Positions 7,712-17,300 of a stretch of DNA of 64,000 nt are shown here, one piece after another. The stretch lies in the NCBI RefSeq assembly GCF_001078055.1, contig NZ_CP010777.1:2943001-3007000 (forward strand). Reading direction: 5' to 3'. Position 1 is the first letter of the stretch, and every line of letters begins with the position of its first letter. The position numbers and the translations under genes are program-made. Source of the stretch: Rufibacter radiotolerans (GTDB taxonomy: Bacteria; Bacteroidota; Bacteroidia; Cytophagales; Hymenobacteraceae). The notes under the pieces were generated by a model. It was not told where the DNA came from. It was given only the letters and a program-made list of their open reading frames with translations, and searched no databases.

Positions 7712-9820
7712 ATGTTTTCATTAAAAACTAAATTGGTCGCGTTGGGCACTGCCGCCTCTGTGGTGTTTGGTGTTACCTCCTATAAACTCCTGGAACCCCA
7801 GGGAGAAGTGCGGGACCAAAAGACCGAGGTGCTTTCTAAAGTCCTCTTGCAGGGACTTAGCTCAGCCCACTACGCGCCTGAAAAACTAGATGATAATTTC
7901 TCCAAAAAAGCCTTCAAGCTTTACCTGGAGCGGTTAGACTATAATAAGAAATTCCTGCTTAAGTCTGACGTGGACCAACTCATGGCCTACCAGACCCAGC
8001 TGGATGATGAGTTCAAGAACGGTTCCTTTAAGTTCTTTGACCTCTCTATGTCCCTGTTTCAGCAACGCCTGAATGAGGCGGAAAGCTATTACAAAGAGAT
8101 TCTGGACAAGCCTTTCAACTTTGATCAGGAAGAAACCATTGAGGTGAAACCTGAGAAACTCAAGTTTGCGTCTTCACCGGCCGCCCTGAAAGAGGAATGG
8201 CGCAAGTACCTGAAATACCAGGCGCTTATTAGGGTGGCAGACGCCATAGACAGCCAGCAGAAAGCAGATACCGCCGGTTCTAAAGAACCTAAAAAAACCC
8301 CGGAAGCCATTGAGGCCGATGCCCGCAAAAAGCTGAAGGAGAACTATGATGACCTCTTTAAGCGCATGAAGCAATTGGAGAACGAAGACTGGCGGTCTTC
8401 TTACCTCAACTCCTTTGCCAACATCTATGACCCGCACACCGAGTATTATGCCCCTAAAGAGAAAGAAGACTTTGACTTTGAGTTCTCTGGAAGGTTAGAG
8501 GGTATTGGCGCGGTACTGCAGGAAAAAGACGGCTTTATCAAAGTATCTGAGATCACACCGGGTAGTCCTTCTTACCTACAAGGCGAATTGAAAGCCGGTG
8601 ACATGATCCTGAAGGTAGCCCAAGGCAATGACGAGCCCGTAGACATCCAGGGCATGCGGATTGACAAGGCTGTTTCCCTGATCAGAGGTAAAAAAGGCAC
8701 CGAGGTTCGCCTGCACGTGAAGAAAGTAGACGGCTCCATGAAGATCATCCCTATCATTAGAGATGTGGTGGTGCGCGAAGAAGGCTACGCCAAATCACTG
8801 CTGATCAAAGGACCTAAGCCTATTGGCTACATTCATCTGCCTGCCTTCTACGCCGACTTTAAAAACGCCGGTGGCCGCAACAGCGGAAAAGACGTAGCGG
8901 CTGAGGTGCAGAAACTGAAGCAGGAAAACGCCGCCGGTATCATCCTTGACCTGAGAAACAACGGTGGTGGCTCTTTGCAGGATGTGGTGGACATGGTAGG
9001 GCTTTTCATTAAGTCTGGCCCTGTGGTGCAGGTAAAATCTGCCAATGGCCCGGCCGCTGTGCTGGATGACCGCGACTCGCAGGTTCAGTTTGGTGGCCCG
9101 TTGGTAGTGTTGGTGAACGAGAACAGCGCCTCGGCGTCTGAGATCATGGCCGCCGCTATCCAGGACTACAAACGTGGTCTTATTGTGGGTAGCAGCACCT
9201 ACGGAAAAGGAACCGTTCAACAGTTCTTTGACCTGGACCAGGTGCTTCCGGCCTCTTTTGACGGTGTAAAACCATTAGGCCACTTAAAGCTCACTACCCA
9301 GAAATACTACCGCATTAGTGGTAAAACTGTGCAGCTGCGCGGCGTCACCCCAGATGTGCTGTTACCAGATACCTATACGTACCTGAAGTACGGGGAGAAA
9401 GAACAGGAATACGCACTGCCGTTTGATGAGATTCAGCCGGCTAAGTTCACGGCCTGGTCCAGCCCTAACTTCTCTATTGAGAAATTGAAGGCCACTTCCA
9501 AAGCCAGAGTAGACAAAAGCCCAACGTTCTCTCTTATCAACCAGACGGCTCTTCGCCTGAAAGAAAGAACCGAGAACTCTACCCGCTCCCTAAAGCTGAG
9601 CACGTATTTAGCCGAGGAGCGCAAGAGCCAGGAAGAGTCTAAGAAACTGGATGCTGTGCGTAAAAACATTCCGCAGTTAGACGTGGCAGGCCTGAAACCT
9701 GACGTGACCAAACTTGCCGGAGATACCGCAGCCAGCGCCCGTTTCCAGGCCTTTACCCGCAACGCCAAGAAAGACCTCTACATTCAGGAGGCGGTAGCCA
9801 TCATGAGAAGCGGTTTATAA
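7712..9820 (+). CDS. prc: Tail-specific (carboxy-terminal processing) protease, Prc/Tsp type S41
   Basis: 702 aa, the long Prc/Tsp form. A signal or anchor sequence is at 1-25. An N-terminal helical domain with LYLERLDYNKKFLLKSD is followed by a PDZ domain (about 250-340) and an S41 catalytic core. The Ser/Lys dyad is Ser474 (in NENSASASEI) and Lys499 (STYGKGTVQ), 25 residues apart as in the family. A C-terminal Prc-specific extension follows. Known homologues degrade periplasmic or envelope proteins from their C-termini. The gene has its own promoter and terminator, with no operon partners. Confidence 0.95.
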   Translation: MFSLKTKLVALGTAASVVFGVTSYKLLEPQGEVRDQKTEVLSKVLLQGLSSAHYAPEKLDDNFSKKAFKLYLERLDYNKKFLLKSDVDQLMAYQTQLDDEFKNGSFKFFDLSMSLFQQRLNEAESYYKEILDKPFNFDQEETIEVKPEKLKFASSPAALKEEWRKYLKYQALIRVADAIDSQQKADTAGSKEPKKTPEAIEADARKKLKENYDDLFKRMKQLENEDWRSSYLNSFANIYDPHTEYYAPKEKEDFDFEFSGRLEGIGAVLQEKDGFIKVSEITPGSPSYLQGELKAGDMILKVAQGNDEPVDIQGMRIDKAVSLIRGKKGTEVRLHVKKVDGSMKIIPIIRDVVVREEGYAKSLLIKGPKPIGYIHLPAFYADFKNAGGRNSGKDVAAEVQKLKQENAAGIILDLRNNGGGSLQDVVDMVGLFIKSGPVVQVKSANGPAAVLDDRDSQVQFGGPLVVLVNENSASASEIMAAAIQDYKRGLIVGSSTYGKGTVQQFFDLDQVLPASFDGVKPLGHLKLTTQKYYRISGKTVQLRGVTPDVLLPDTYTYLKYGEKEQEYALPFDEIQPAKFTAWSSPNFSIEKLKATSKARVDKSPTFSLINQTALRLKERTENSTRSLKLSTYLAEERKSQEESKKLDAVRKNIPQLDVAGLKPDVTKLAGDTAASARFQAFTRNAKKDLYIQEAVAIMRSGL

Positions 9821-9841
9821 GCTGTAAAGAAAGTCTAAAGT

Positions 9842-9877
9842 AAAAACGCCGCTACTGGTTTCAGTAGCGGCGTTTTT
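9842..9877 (+). terminator. Rho-independent terminator after prc
   Basis: 16-bp perfect stem (AAAAACGCCGCTACTG / CAGTAGCGGCGTTTTT) with a 4-nt loop and T run. Confidence 0.9.
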
Positions 9878-9879
9878 TA

Positions 9880-9909
9880 TGCGTTTTCGTGAAAACGGCC
9901 CTAAAACGG
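9880..9909. repeat. Dispersed GTTTT-type palindrome, partial copy 5
   Basis: Half element GCGTTTTCGTGAAAACGGCC then CTAAAACGG; the left outer arm is replaced by the T run of the prc terminator. Confidence 0.6.
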
Positions 9910-9910
9910 C

Positions 9911-11074
9911 TTAGCCTCTCATCTTCCCGAACGCCTGCTCCAAATCCCTGATCAGGTACTCGGGGTCTTCCAGCCCAATGTAAAACCGCACCAAGGTAAA
10001 GGGCAACGCAGATTTATAATTGCCAGACTTGTAGGAAGCCGCCGCCGGGTAGATCAATGATTCATGCCCGCCCCACGAGGCCGCCATCAAAAAGTGCTGC
10101 AGACTGTCACAGAACCTGTCTACTTCTTCTATGTGGTCGGTGCGCAGGCGTATGGTAAACTGCCCGGTGTTGTTGCGCATCTGCTTTTTGGCCAGGTGGT
10201 ACTGGGGGTGTGACGGCAGGAACGGCCAAATGATCTCTTCCACCTCATGCCGTTGCTGCAGATACGCCACTACCTGCCGGGTAGTCTGGGCAATCCTTTC
10301 CATGCGCACCGGCAAGGTCCTTAATCCCCTTAAAAGAAGCCAGGCATCATTCGGTGACAGCACGGCCCCCAGGGTCATGTACTCGGTCTCAAAGATCTGG
10401 TTTATCATTTCCCGGGATCCGCACACCACCCCGCCCATCACGTCACTATGCCCGCCAATGTACTTGGTAGCAGAATGTACCACCAGGTCTACGCCCATGG
10501 CCGCCGGGTTCTGAAACAAGGGAGAGGCAAAGCTGTTGTCTATGACCGTGGTGATGCCCCGTTCTTTGGCCATGGCCGTTATGGCGGCAATATCCTGTAG
10601 CTCAAAGGTAAAGGAATTGGGGCTTTCCAGATAAATCAGGACGGTGTTCTCCTGCATGGCCTGGCTGAAGTTCTGGGGGTCTGCCCCATCTACCATGGTT
10701 ACCTCTACCCCAAACCGGGGCAGAAAATGATTCATCAATTTATTGGTCCAGGTGTAGGGCTTCTTCACGCAGACCACGTGGTCTCCTGCTTTTACCCTAG
10801 AGATAACCGCCGCCGTCACGGCCGCTATGCCGCTACCAAAGGCAATGGCGTGTTCCGTACCTTCCAGCGCGGCCAGCTTTTTCTCCAGCATGTCAACGGT
10901 GGGGTTGTTGCCGCGGGTATAAAAGTCTACTTCAGCCTCATGCTCCAGTGCAAACCGCATTTCTGCTACGGTTTTACAGGCAAAGTTGCTGGTTTGGAAA
11001 ATGGGAGGCGCCACCGCATTGAAATACGCTGAGCGGTCTTCCCCTAATTCATTCAGGATGTAGGATATGTCCAT
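9911..11074 (-). CDS. Trans-sulfuration family PLP-dependent enzyme (Cys/Met metabolism)
   Basis: 387 aa. Family motifs are YTRGNNPT (residues 52-59, phosphate binding), the Gly-rich EHAIAFGSGIAA (74-85), IDNSFASPLFQNP (178-190) and the PLP lysine Lys204 in HSATKYIGGHSD. This family covers cystathionine gamma-synthase, cystathionine beta- and gamma-lyase and methionine gamma-lyase. The sequence alone does not settle which reaction is catalysed here. The gene stands alone; it is followed by the partial palindrome that joins the prc terminator. Confidence 0.9.
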   Translation of the reverse strand: MDISYILNELGEDRSAYFNAVAPPIFQTSNFACKTVAEMRFALEHEAEVDFYTRGNNPTVDMLEKKLAALEGTEHAIAFGSGIAAVTAAVISRVKAGDHVVCVKKPYTWTNKLMNHFLPRFGVEVTMVDGADPQNFSQAMQENTVLIYLESPNSFTFELQDIAAITAMAKERGITTVIDNSFASPLFQNPAAMGVDLVVHSATKYIGGHSDVMGGVVCGSREMINQIFETEYMTLGAVLSPNDAWLLLRGLRTLPVRMERIAQTTRQVVAYLQQRHEVEEIIWPFLPSHPQYHLAKKQMRNNTGQFTIRLRTDHIEEVDRFCDSLQHFLMAASWGGHESLIYPAAASYKSGNYKSALPFTLVRFYIGLEDPEYLIRDLEQAFGKMRG

Positions 11075-11147
11075 GCCGAGTAGGAAAGTTTCTTCCTTCT
11101 ACTGCCAGCCGCTTTCCAGGGTTTTACCAAGGCACGCACAGATTTTG

Positions 11148-11195
11148 CTGTAAACAGAAAGGACCTGCCCATGGGCAGGTCCTTTCTGTTTACAG
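11148..11195. terminator. Perfect 23-bp-stem bidirectional terminator with AAACAGAAAG lower stem
   Basis: Arms 11148-11170 and 11173-11195 pair perfectly around a 2-nt gap, CTGTAAACAGAAAGG... / ...CCTTTCTGTTTACAG. It lies just downstream of porP on the minus strand. Confidence 0.88.
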
Positions 11196-11207
11196 GCACT
11201 AGTTTGG

Positions 11208-12113
11208 TTAGAAACGGATGCGAAGGTTTGCTTCTACCTGCGGATCTGGCTTGGCCAAGCCGTTATGTTCTTTGGTAATGTCAAAAGAGGTAGTGAGCTG
11301 AACGTTGTCTTTCACGTTGATACCGGCGTTCACGTTCCAGGGAGCGGATTTATCAAACTGGCCCCGGTAATTCACACCACCCGTCAGGAACTTCACGTTC
11401 GCCATGGTCCCAAACTGGTACTCCTGGGTTCCGCCTTTCAAAGCTTGGTTCATCAGGAAGGAGGGAGTGATGCTGATATCCTGGGCCAGGTTAAGCTTAT
11501 AACCTGCGGTCACCAACAGTTCTCTCACGCCTACGTGCTCTGCGCTTTCCACCAGGTTGTAGGTAGGCTCCAGAATACTGGCAACGGTAGCACCGGCGTA
11601 GAAATTATGGATTTTCAGCCACATCCCGGCATCCACATCGGGCCGAAGGTCATTGTCATGGCCAATCATTTTCTTTTCCTGGTCTACGGTCATCTCCGCC
11701 AGGTCCACCTGCATGTACTCGGCGGCTAGCTGGGCCCCGAAGGAAAGGCTGCTTTCAGTACCTAACCTAAAGCGTTTGGCGTAGGTAAAGCCAAGTTTAC
11801 CTAACCAGTACGGGCCAAACTGGTCATAGATCCCAATAACTCCAATCCCGTTAGGGTTACTGTCATTGATGTTGCCTTGGTAATGTGCAATTACAGACAA
11901 AGGAGAGGAAGAGGCATTTCTTCTGATAGAGTTGAGGTGGCCATTCACGCCAAACTCCCTTCTCTTATCGGCTCCGGCGAAGGCCGGGTTCAGGTAAAAA
12001 TAATTTTGCTGATACACACGGGGTATAACCATTCTTTGGGGATTATCCTGTGCTTGGGTAATACTTGCAGACAATAATAGCAGGCTGAAAGCAACAACTT
12101 GTTTCAGATTCAT
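11208..12113 (-). CDS. PorP/SprF family type IX secretion membrane protein
   Basis: 301 aa with a Sec signal peptide (1-21, ending TQAQ). The start of the mature chain, YQQNYFYLNPAFAGADKR, is the hallmark of the PorP/SprF family. The rest alternates beta-strand segments with aromatic ends and finishes in RIRF, as expected for an outer-membrane barrel. PorP/SprF proteins work with T9SS, often for a specific partner adhesin or gliding protein; here no such partner is adjacent. It is probably one of several paralogues in the genome. Confidence 0.93.
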   Translation of the reverse strand: MNLKQVVAFSLLLLSASITQAQDNPQRMVIPRVYQQNYFYLNPAFAGADKRREFGVNGHLNSIRRNASSSPLSVIAHYQGNINDSNPNGIGVIGIYDQFGPYWLGKLGFTYAKRFRLGTESSLSFGAQLAAEYMQVDLAEMTVDQEKKMIGHDNDLRPDVDAGMWLKIHNFYAGATVASILEPTYNLVESAEHVGVRELLVTAGYKLNLAQDISITPSFLMNQALKGGTQEYQFGTMANVKFLTGGVNYRGQFDKSAPWNVNAGINVKDNVQLTTSFDITKEHNGLAKPDPQVEANLRIRF

Positions 12114-12172
12114 GTTATTTTTTAATGGTTAATAAAGGATTTCCAGTCACGTTTCTCCCGCTGGGCCTAGAC

Positions 12173-12180
12173 AAAGGTAC
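12173..12180 (-). promoter_or_regulatory. Bacteroidota -7 promoter element (TACCTTTG) for porP
   Basis: On the minus strand TACCTTTG matches TAnnTTTG and lies about 60 nt upstream of the porP ATG. Confidence 0.5.
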
Positions 12181-12364
12181 TAGCGAAAGATGTGGAAAGA
12201 ACCTCCTTACCAAAAATAAAGTTCATAAAAACGTAACCCTATATATTCAAAAAATCTAATAATAAAAAATAAACCGGACTATACGCGTAGGTATGGCATT
12301 TTGGGGGTTACATTTTTTAGGAGGAGTAAAAACTTTTTTTTGGGCGCTACCTTCCTAGACACAT

Positions 12365-12404
12365 AAAAGCCTCTAGGTATAAGAGTTTACCCAGAGGCTT
12401 TTTT
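12365..12404. terminator. Hairpin terminator between ggt and porP
   Basis: Arms AAAAGCCTCT / AGAGGCTTTT with a loop of about 19 nt and T runs on both strands; it lies downstream of ggt on the minus strand. Confidence 0.75.
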
Positions 12405-12448
12405 CTCAAAGGCCATCTTAACTCCCAGAAAGATTCTCCAAAAACGGA

Positions 12449-14164
12449 CTAAAAACCTCTGGCTGTATCATCCCCCCGGGGGTCTGCCCCACCTTCCAGG
12501 GTTCCGTTAGGCAGCCGTAAGATTCCTTCCACCGCCCCATAGGGTCTGCGTTCCTGCAAAACATGACCCCGTTGCTGCAATGCCTCCCGTACGGCGGAGT
12601 CTAAGGCGGCAGGCTCCGCTTCTATTCTATCTGGCAACCATTGGTGGTGGAAGCGTGGGGCCGTCACGGCGCCCTGCATGCTCATGCCGTGGTCTACCAC
12701 ATTCAAGATAGCCTGAAACACGGAGGTGATGATAGTGGAGCCACCGGGTGTTCCTATCACCATGAATAGTTTCCCGTCTTTCTCCAGAATGGTTGGGGTC
12801 ATGGAACTGAGCATTCTTTTGCCGGGGGCAATGGCGTTTGCCTCCCCTCCTATCAACCCGAACATGTTGGGTATGCCGGGTTTAGCACTGAAATCATCCA
12901 TCTCATTGTTCAACAGAAAGCCCGCACCCTCCACCACTACCTTAGACCCATACCCGCCGTTTAACGTGGTGGTTATGGAGGCCGCGTTCCCCCATTGGTC
13001 TACTATGGAATAATGGGTAGTCTGGTCACTTTCCTTCACCAGCAACTGGCCCGCCGCTACCTGGCTGGAAGGGGTAGCCTTTTCCATGGAAAAAGAAGCC
13101 ATCCGTTTTTTAAGATATTCCGCATCTAACAAACCAGAGACGGGCACTTTCACAAAATCGGGATCGCCTAAGTAAGTAGCGCGGTCTGCGTATACCCGGC
13201 GCTCGGCCTCCGCCATCACGTGCACCGTGTTGGCCTGCTGCCAGCCCCAGCGGGAAAGGTCATAGGGCTCCACCATCTTAAGCAACTGCAGCAAGGCAAT
13301 GCCGCCGCTGGAGGGGGCTGGCATGGAAATGACCTTGTAGCCGCGGTATGTACCAGAGATGGCCTGGCGCCACTTGGCTTCATACTCTTTTAGGTCTTGG
13401 TGGGTAATAATACCGCCTCCGCGCTGCATTTCCTTTACCACCAGGTCGGCGGTTTTGCCTTCATAAAAACCGGCCTGGCCTTTATCTCTTATCCGTTCCA
13501 GGGTGCGGGCCAGTTCCGGCAGGGGGAGCACATCACCTTTCTGCCAGGGGGTTTCCCGCACCAGCCCGGTTTTGAATTTATTGGCTTTGATAAACTCTGC
13601 TTTGGAGGCATTGAGCATGCGGGCTTCGCGGTCTGTTAAAACAACTCCCTTCTGGGCCAGGTCAATGGCAGGCTGCACCACCTGCGCCCAGGGCAGGCTG
13701 CCCAGCTTCTGGTGGATGGCCACCATGCCGGCCACGGCGCCCGGCACGCCCACGGCCAAATGCCCCAAGGTGCTGGCATCTGCCACCACGTTTCCCTGGG
13801 CATCTAAATACATGTCACGGGTGGCGGCGCGAGGCGCTTTCTCGCGGTAGTCCAGGGCTCCTACCTCACCGTCCTGCTTGCGGTACACCAGAAACCCGCC
13901 TCCGCCAATGTTCCCGGCCACGGGGTAAGCCACGGCCAGGGCAAAACCAGTAGCCACGGCAGCGTCATAGGCATTGCCGCCTTTCTGCAGGATTTCCAGC
14001 CCTATGCGTGAGGCCTCGGGGTGGGCGCTCACCACCATGCCCTGCTTTCCGGTCTCCCCTTTTTCCTTTAGGGCGGAAGACACCGAAGGGCCACTAGGTT
14101 TACAGCCGCTTAGCTGTACAAAAAGCCAGAGGAACAGAACAGGGTAAACGGAGAATCTTTTCAT
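12449..14164 (-). CDS. ggt: Gamma-glutamyltransferase, lipoprotein-anchored
   Basis: 571 aa from ATG 14164; a longer open frame upstream would bury the signal peptide and cross the terminator of the next gene, so it is rejected. MKRFSVYP... ends in the lipobox LSGC (Cys about residue 20), so the protein is predicted to be a membrane lipoprotein. The GGT fold is clear: GMVVSAHPEASRIGLEIL near the N-terminus, NIGGGGFLVYR, and the autoprocessing Thr in DQTTHYSIVD, which becomes the catalytic nucleophile of the small subunit. C-terminal SSMTPTIL and GTPGGSTI are also conserved. It cleaves gamma-glutamyl bonds of glutathione-like compounds outside the cytoplasm. Confidence 0.95.
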   Translation of the reverse strand: MKRFSVYPVLFLWLFVQLSGCKPSGPSVSSALKEKGETGKQGMVVSAHPEASRIGLEILQKGGNAYDAAVATGFALAVAYPVAGNIGGGGFLVYRKQDGEVGALDYREKAPRAATRDMYLDAQGNVVADASTLGHLAVGVPGAVAGMVAIHQKLGSLPWAQVVQPAIDLAQKGVVLTDREARMLNASKAEFIKANKFKTGLVRETPWQKGDVLPLPELARTLERIRDKGQAGFYEGKTADLVVKEMQRGGGIITHQDLKEYEAKWRQAISGTYRGYKVISMPAPSSGGIALLQLLKMVEPYDLSRWGWQQANTVHVMAEAERRVYADRATYLGDPDFVKVPVSGLLDAEYLKKRMASFSMEKATPSSQVAAGQLLVKESDQTTHYSIVDQWGNAASITTTLNGGYGSKVVVEGAGFLLNNEMDDFSAKPGIPNMFGLIGGEANAIAPGKRMLSSMTPTILEKDGKLFMVIGTPGGSTIITSVFQAILNVVDHGMSMQGAVTAPRFHHQWLPDRIEAEPAALDSAVREALQQRGHVLQERRPYGAVEGILRLPNGTLEGGADPRGDDTARGF

Positions 14165-14168
14165 ATTA

Positions 14169-14204
14169 GTTTGGGGCAGTTTTCTGAAAAACAGGCTCAA
14201 AACG
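14169..14204. repeat. Dispersed GTTTT-type palindrome, copy 6
   Basis: GTTTGGGGCAGTTTTCTG and AAAAACAGGCTCAAAACGC, placed only 5 bp upstream of the ggt start codon. Confidence 0.7.
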
Positions 14205-14245
14205 CAAAACGAGCCGGCAAGACAAGTAAGGAATTTACAAGGCAT

Positions 14246-14282
14246 AAAAAAAGCCTGCCGGAAATTATCCGGCAGGCTTTCT
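14246..14282 (-). terminator. Rho-independent terminator of the T9SS cargo gene
   Basis: Stem AAAGCCTGCCGG / CCGGCAGGCTTT; on the minus strand it is followed by a run of T, about 20 bp after the stop at 14304. Confidence 0.85.
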
Positions 14283-14303
14283 GGTATAGGTAAACCTAAG
14301 AGA

Positions 14304-17300
14304 TTAGTTCTTGATGATTCTGGCCTGGTAGGTTTTGTCTCCTGCCTGCACCTTGATAAGGTACATACCGGCGGCGGCACTGCCTAATTGCTTGGTCAGT
14401 TGCTTGTTCAGAACGTCTGTAGAACCGGTAGAACGGCCTACCACTTCGCCACGCAGGTTATACACCACCGCAGACAAATTGCCTTGTGACGAAACACCAG
14501 CAGGCAATTGCAAGGTTACCGCACCCGTGGTTGGGTTAGGCGTTACCCTGAACGAGGCTACTTTCTCTTCGCGTACTCCTAACAGATCATTGGCGGTGAA
14601 AGCAAATCTGGCATACACCGGCAAGTGATCTGAGGTAGTGGTAGCGTAGCTGTTGATGTAAGCGTTAGGGTCTTCAACAGTGATAGAGTTTGGCATATAA
14701 TCATCTACCAGCTCATTAGTGATAGTGATATGATCCAGGAAGCTGTTAGAGCTTGGGAAAGAATAGGCTCCGCTCTGGGCCAGCTGATAGGTAAGAACTT
14801 TGTATTTCTCCACGTCTGTCACAAACGAGTTGTAGCTTGACACGCCACCGCTGTTGATAGAACCAAACACGTTGTCATTGTAGTCTCCCAACAAAATCAC
14901 GTTGTGGTCTTTATAGTAGGTATCCAGGGAATCTTTCAAGACTCTGATATCAGCTAACCTGCGGTTATAATCTGTAGAAGAAGAACCAGACTTGGCGTGG
15001 ATGTCAATTACTCTTATGCGCTTGGTGATACCGTCTACGGTTACGTCAAATGTGCCCATGTAAGGCAATCTGCCTGAAGACCAGAAATCATCATCAATCA
15101 AGGTAGTGGTTCCAGCCACAGCTTGTCTGTAGAGGGCTTCAAACATAACCCTGAACCCTACTGGTCTCACGGTGGCGGTGTTGTAAATGAAACCTACCTT
15201 CTGGGCTGGGAATGGTGTGGTAGAAGAATTAGGCTTGATGGAATAAGAATACACCTGCGAGATGCTTTTCGCATAACCCGGCATGGCGGCTAACACCTGA
15301 TCCATAGCTGGTTCTTCAGACAACTCCTCCACGGCAATAATGTCCATGTTCAGTTTTTGGAACACCTTGGTCACGTTCTCAATCTGCAAGGGATCATTGG
15401 TAGGGCCAAATTCACCGGTGCCGTCTTTGATATCTGAGGCGAAGAACTCCACGTTGTAGGTAGCAATGTCAAACGTCTCAGACCGAAGAACGGATGAACC
15501 AGACACCGTTGGTCCATTGGCCGTGAAATTGCCCACAGAGCCTGCAAAAGCAAGAGCTCCGGTATAGCTTAATTGCTTAGCCGTTGGAGCAAAGCGCGCA
15601 TATACTGTAGCACCGGCCTCGGCGGTAGCCGAAGGCACCACAATAGAAGAAGCGAAGGTGGTATTATCTGCAGAAACCTGGAAGCCTGCCGGAGCGGTGA
15701 TGGTGATGTTACCGTGCCCTAAAGTAGTAAACCTAAAGCTTTGGCTGGCAGACACGGCATTAGGCGCGGTCTCGGCAAAAGTTAAAGCGGTAGTTGGGAT
15801 TAAAGATGACGTAGTAACGCTTTCAACTTTATAGTCATCAATTTTCCATTCTGAGGTATTCCCGCTACCACCAGCGGTAGTCTGGTAAACAAAGGCCACG
15901 TAAGTAGTCGCTGATTTATAAGGAGTCAGGTTGATACCGGTAGATTGTTTCCAGGTACCGGTAGCGGTAGGGAAATCACCTTCAATCTCAGTCCAGTCAG
16001 CGGCATTAATGGTTCCTGAGCCATTATAAGTGGTAGAAACAAACAGTTTCAACCCTGGGCCGGCGAAGAACTTTCTGGCATAGAAAGACAGAACTGCAAA
16101 ATCAGACATGGAAGTCAGGTCCATGGCCGGAGAGATTAACCAATCATTGCTTGGCGTATTTGTATCTGAAAAACCGTTCATCACGGCAGCGCCCGGGGCG
16201 GAGTTTGGACCTGTGGAGGTGTACATCCAGCTATTGGCAGGCCCTGAAACGTTCACTTGGGTCCAACCGGAGTTGGTCAGGAAGTTAGGGTCATTGAAGT
16301 TTTGCACCAACGGATTAATTCCTGTTCCCGTCAGGTTTACCATCACGTCCTGGGCGCCGGTAGAGGAATGGATGATAGTGCCGGTGCTAGCTACCAAACC
16401 AGTTGGCATGAAACGAACAGACACATTGGCTCCTGCAGTAATTTCGGCTGGGGTGAAGGTTAAAGCGGTGGTTCCGAAAGTGCCTACGGTGGCGCCTTCG
16501 CCTTTTGCTATTTGGAAAGGACCGGTTACGGCCACAGTTACATTGCTGGTTAAGCTGGCTCCCGTTACTGTGTAAGATTTAACGGCAGACATTTTATTAA
16601 CCGCCGTTGGAGAGAAGTCAAGGCTAGATACAGAGGCGTTGATGCTTGGCGTGGCTACCGCAGCAGTAGTAAAAGTCCAGGTGCTGCCTGTGATGCCCGC
16701 AAAGAAATTGCCGGCGGCATCTTTAAAGGCGGTATTCGCTACTGTCACCGTGTAGGTGGTATTTGGCTTTAACGCAAGGTTACGTACCGTTACTGTTGAT
16801 CCGTTATAAACAGTTTCAGGGTCATTTGCTGCCCGTATAAGGCTTTCTGTGCTGGAGGAGATAGTAACAGTACCCGTACCGGCCACTACAGGCTCACTGA
16901 ATGTCAGAACTAAATCAAGGTCTGTAGAAACGTTGGTGGCCGCGTTGGCAGGCGTTCCTGACACAAACGTTGGAGGGGTAGTATCAGCCACTGAAGTTCC
17001 AATTACTTCCCCCCAGGTAGTACCAACTTTAATAGCATCTAATGTTAAGGTTGGAGCACTAGTTGCGGTTCCTTGGCGTAAGCCTATGGTGCCTAAATTA
17101 GCAGGGTCAGTTCCTGCGGTAGCGCTCACGTAATTTGTTGTGGGCTCAGCTGCTCCCAAAACTGGGTTGACAAATAACTCTACCACGTCATTAGAGCTAC
17201 CAGTCACAAAATTGTGTTTCAGGACCACTAAATACGTTTGGTTTAGTACCAATACCTCAGTACCATACACAGGAGACGTAGAGGAAATACTTGCCCCTAG

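Larger units (their letters stand above)
12114..12448. other. Intergenic region between porP and ggt
   Basis: 335-bp AT-rich gap holding the porP promoter and the ggt terminator hairpin. A degenerate half copy of the palindrome (CCAAAAACGGACTAAAAAC, near 12438-12456) touches the end of ggt. No gene is seen. Confidence 0.5.

Noticed and set aside
12449..14380. Longer gamma-glutamyltransferase reading frame starting at 14380
   Set aside because: The extra 72 residues would cross the cargo-gene terminator and bury a clear lipoprotein signal peptide at ATG 14164.
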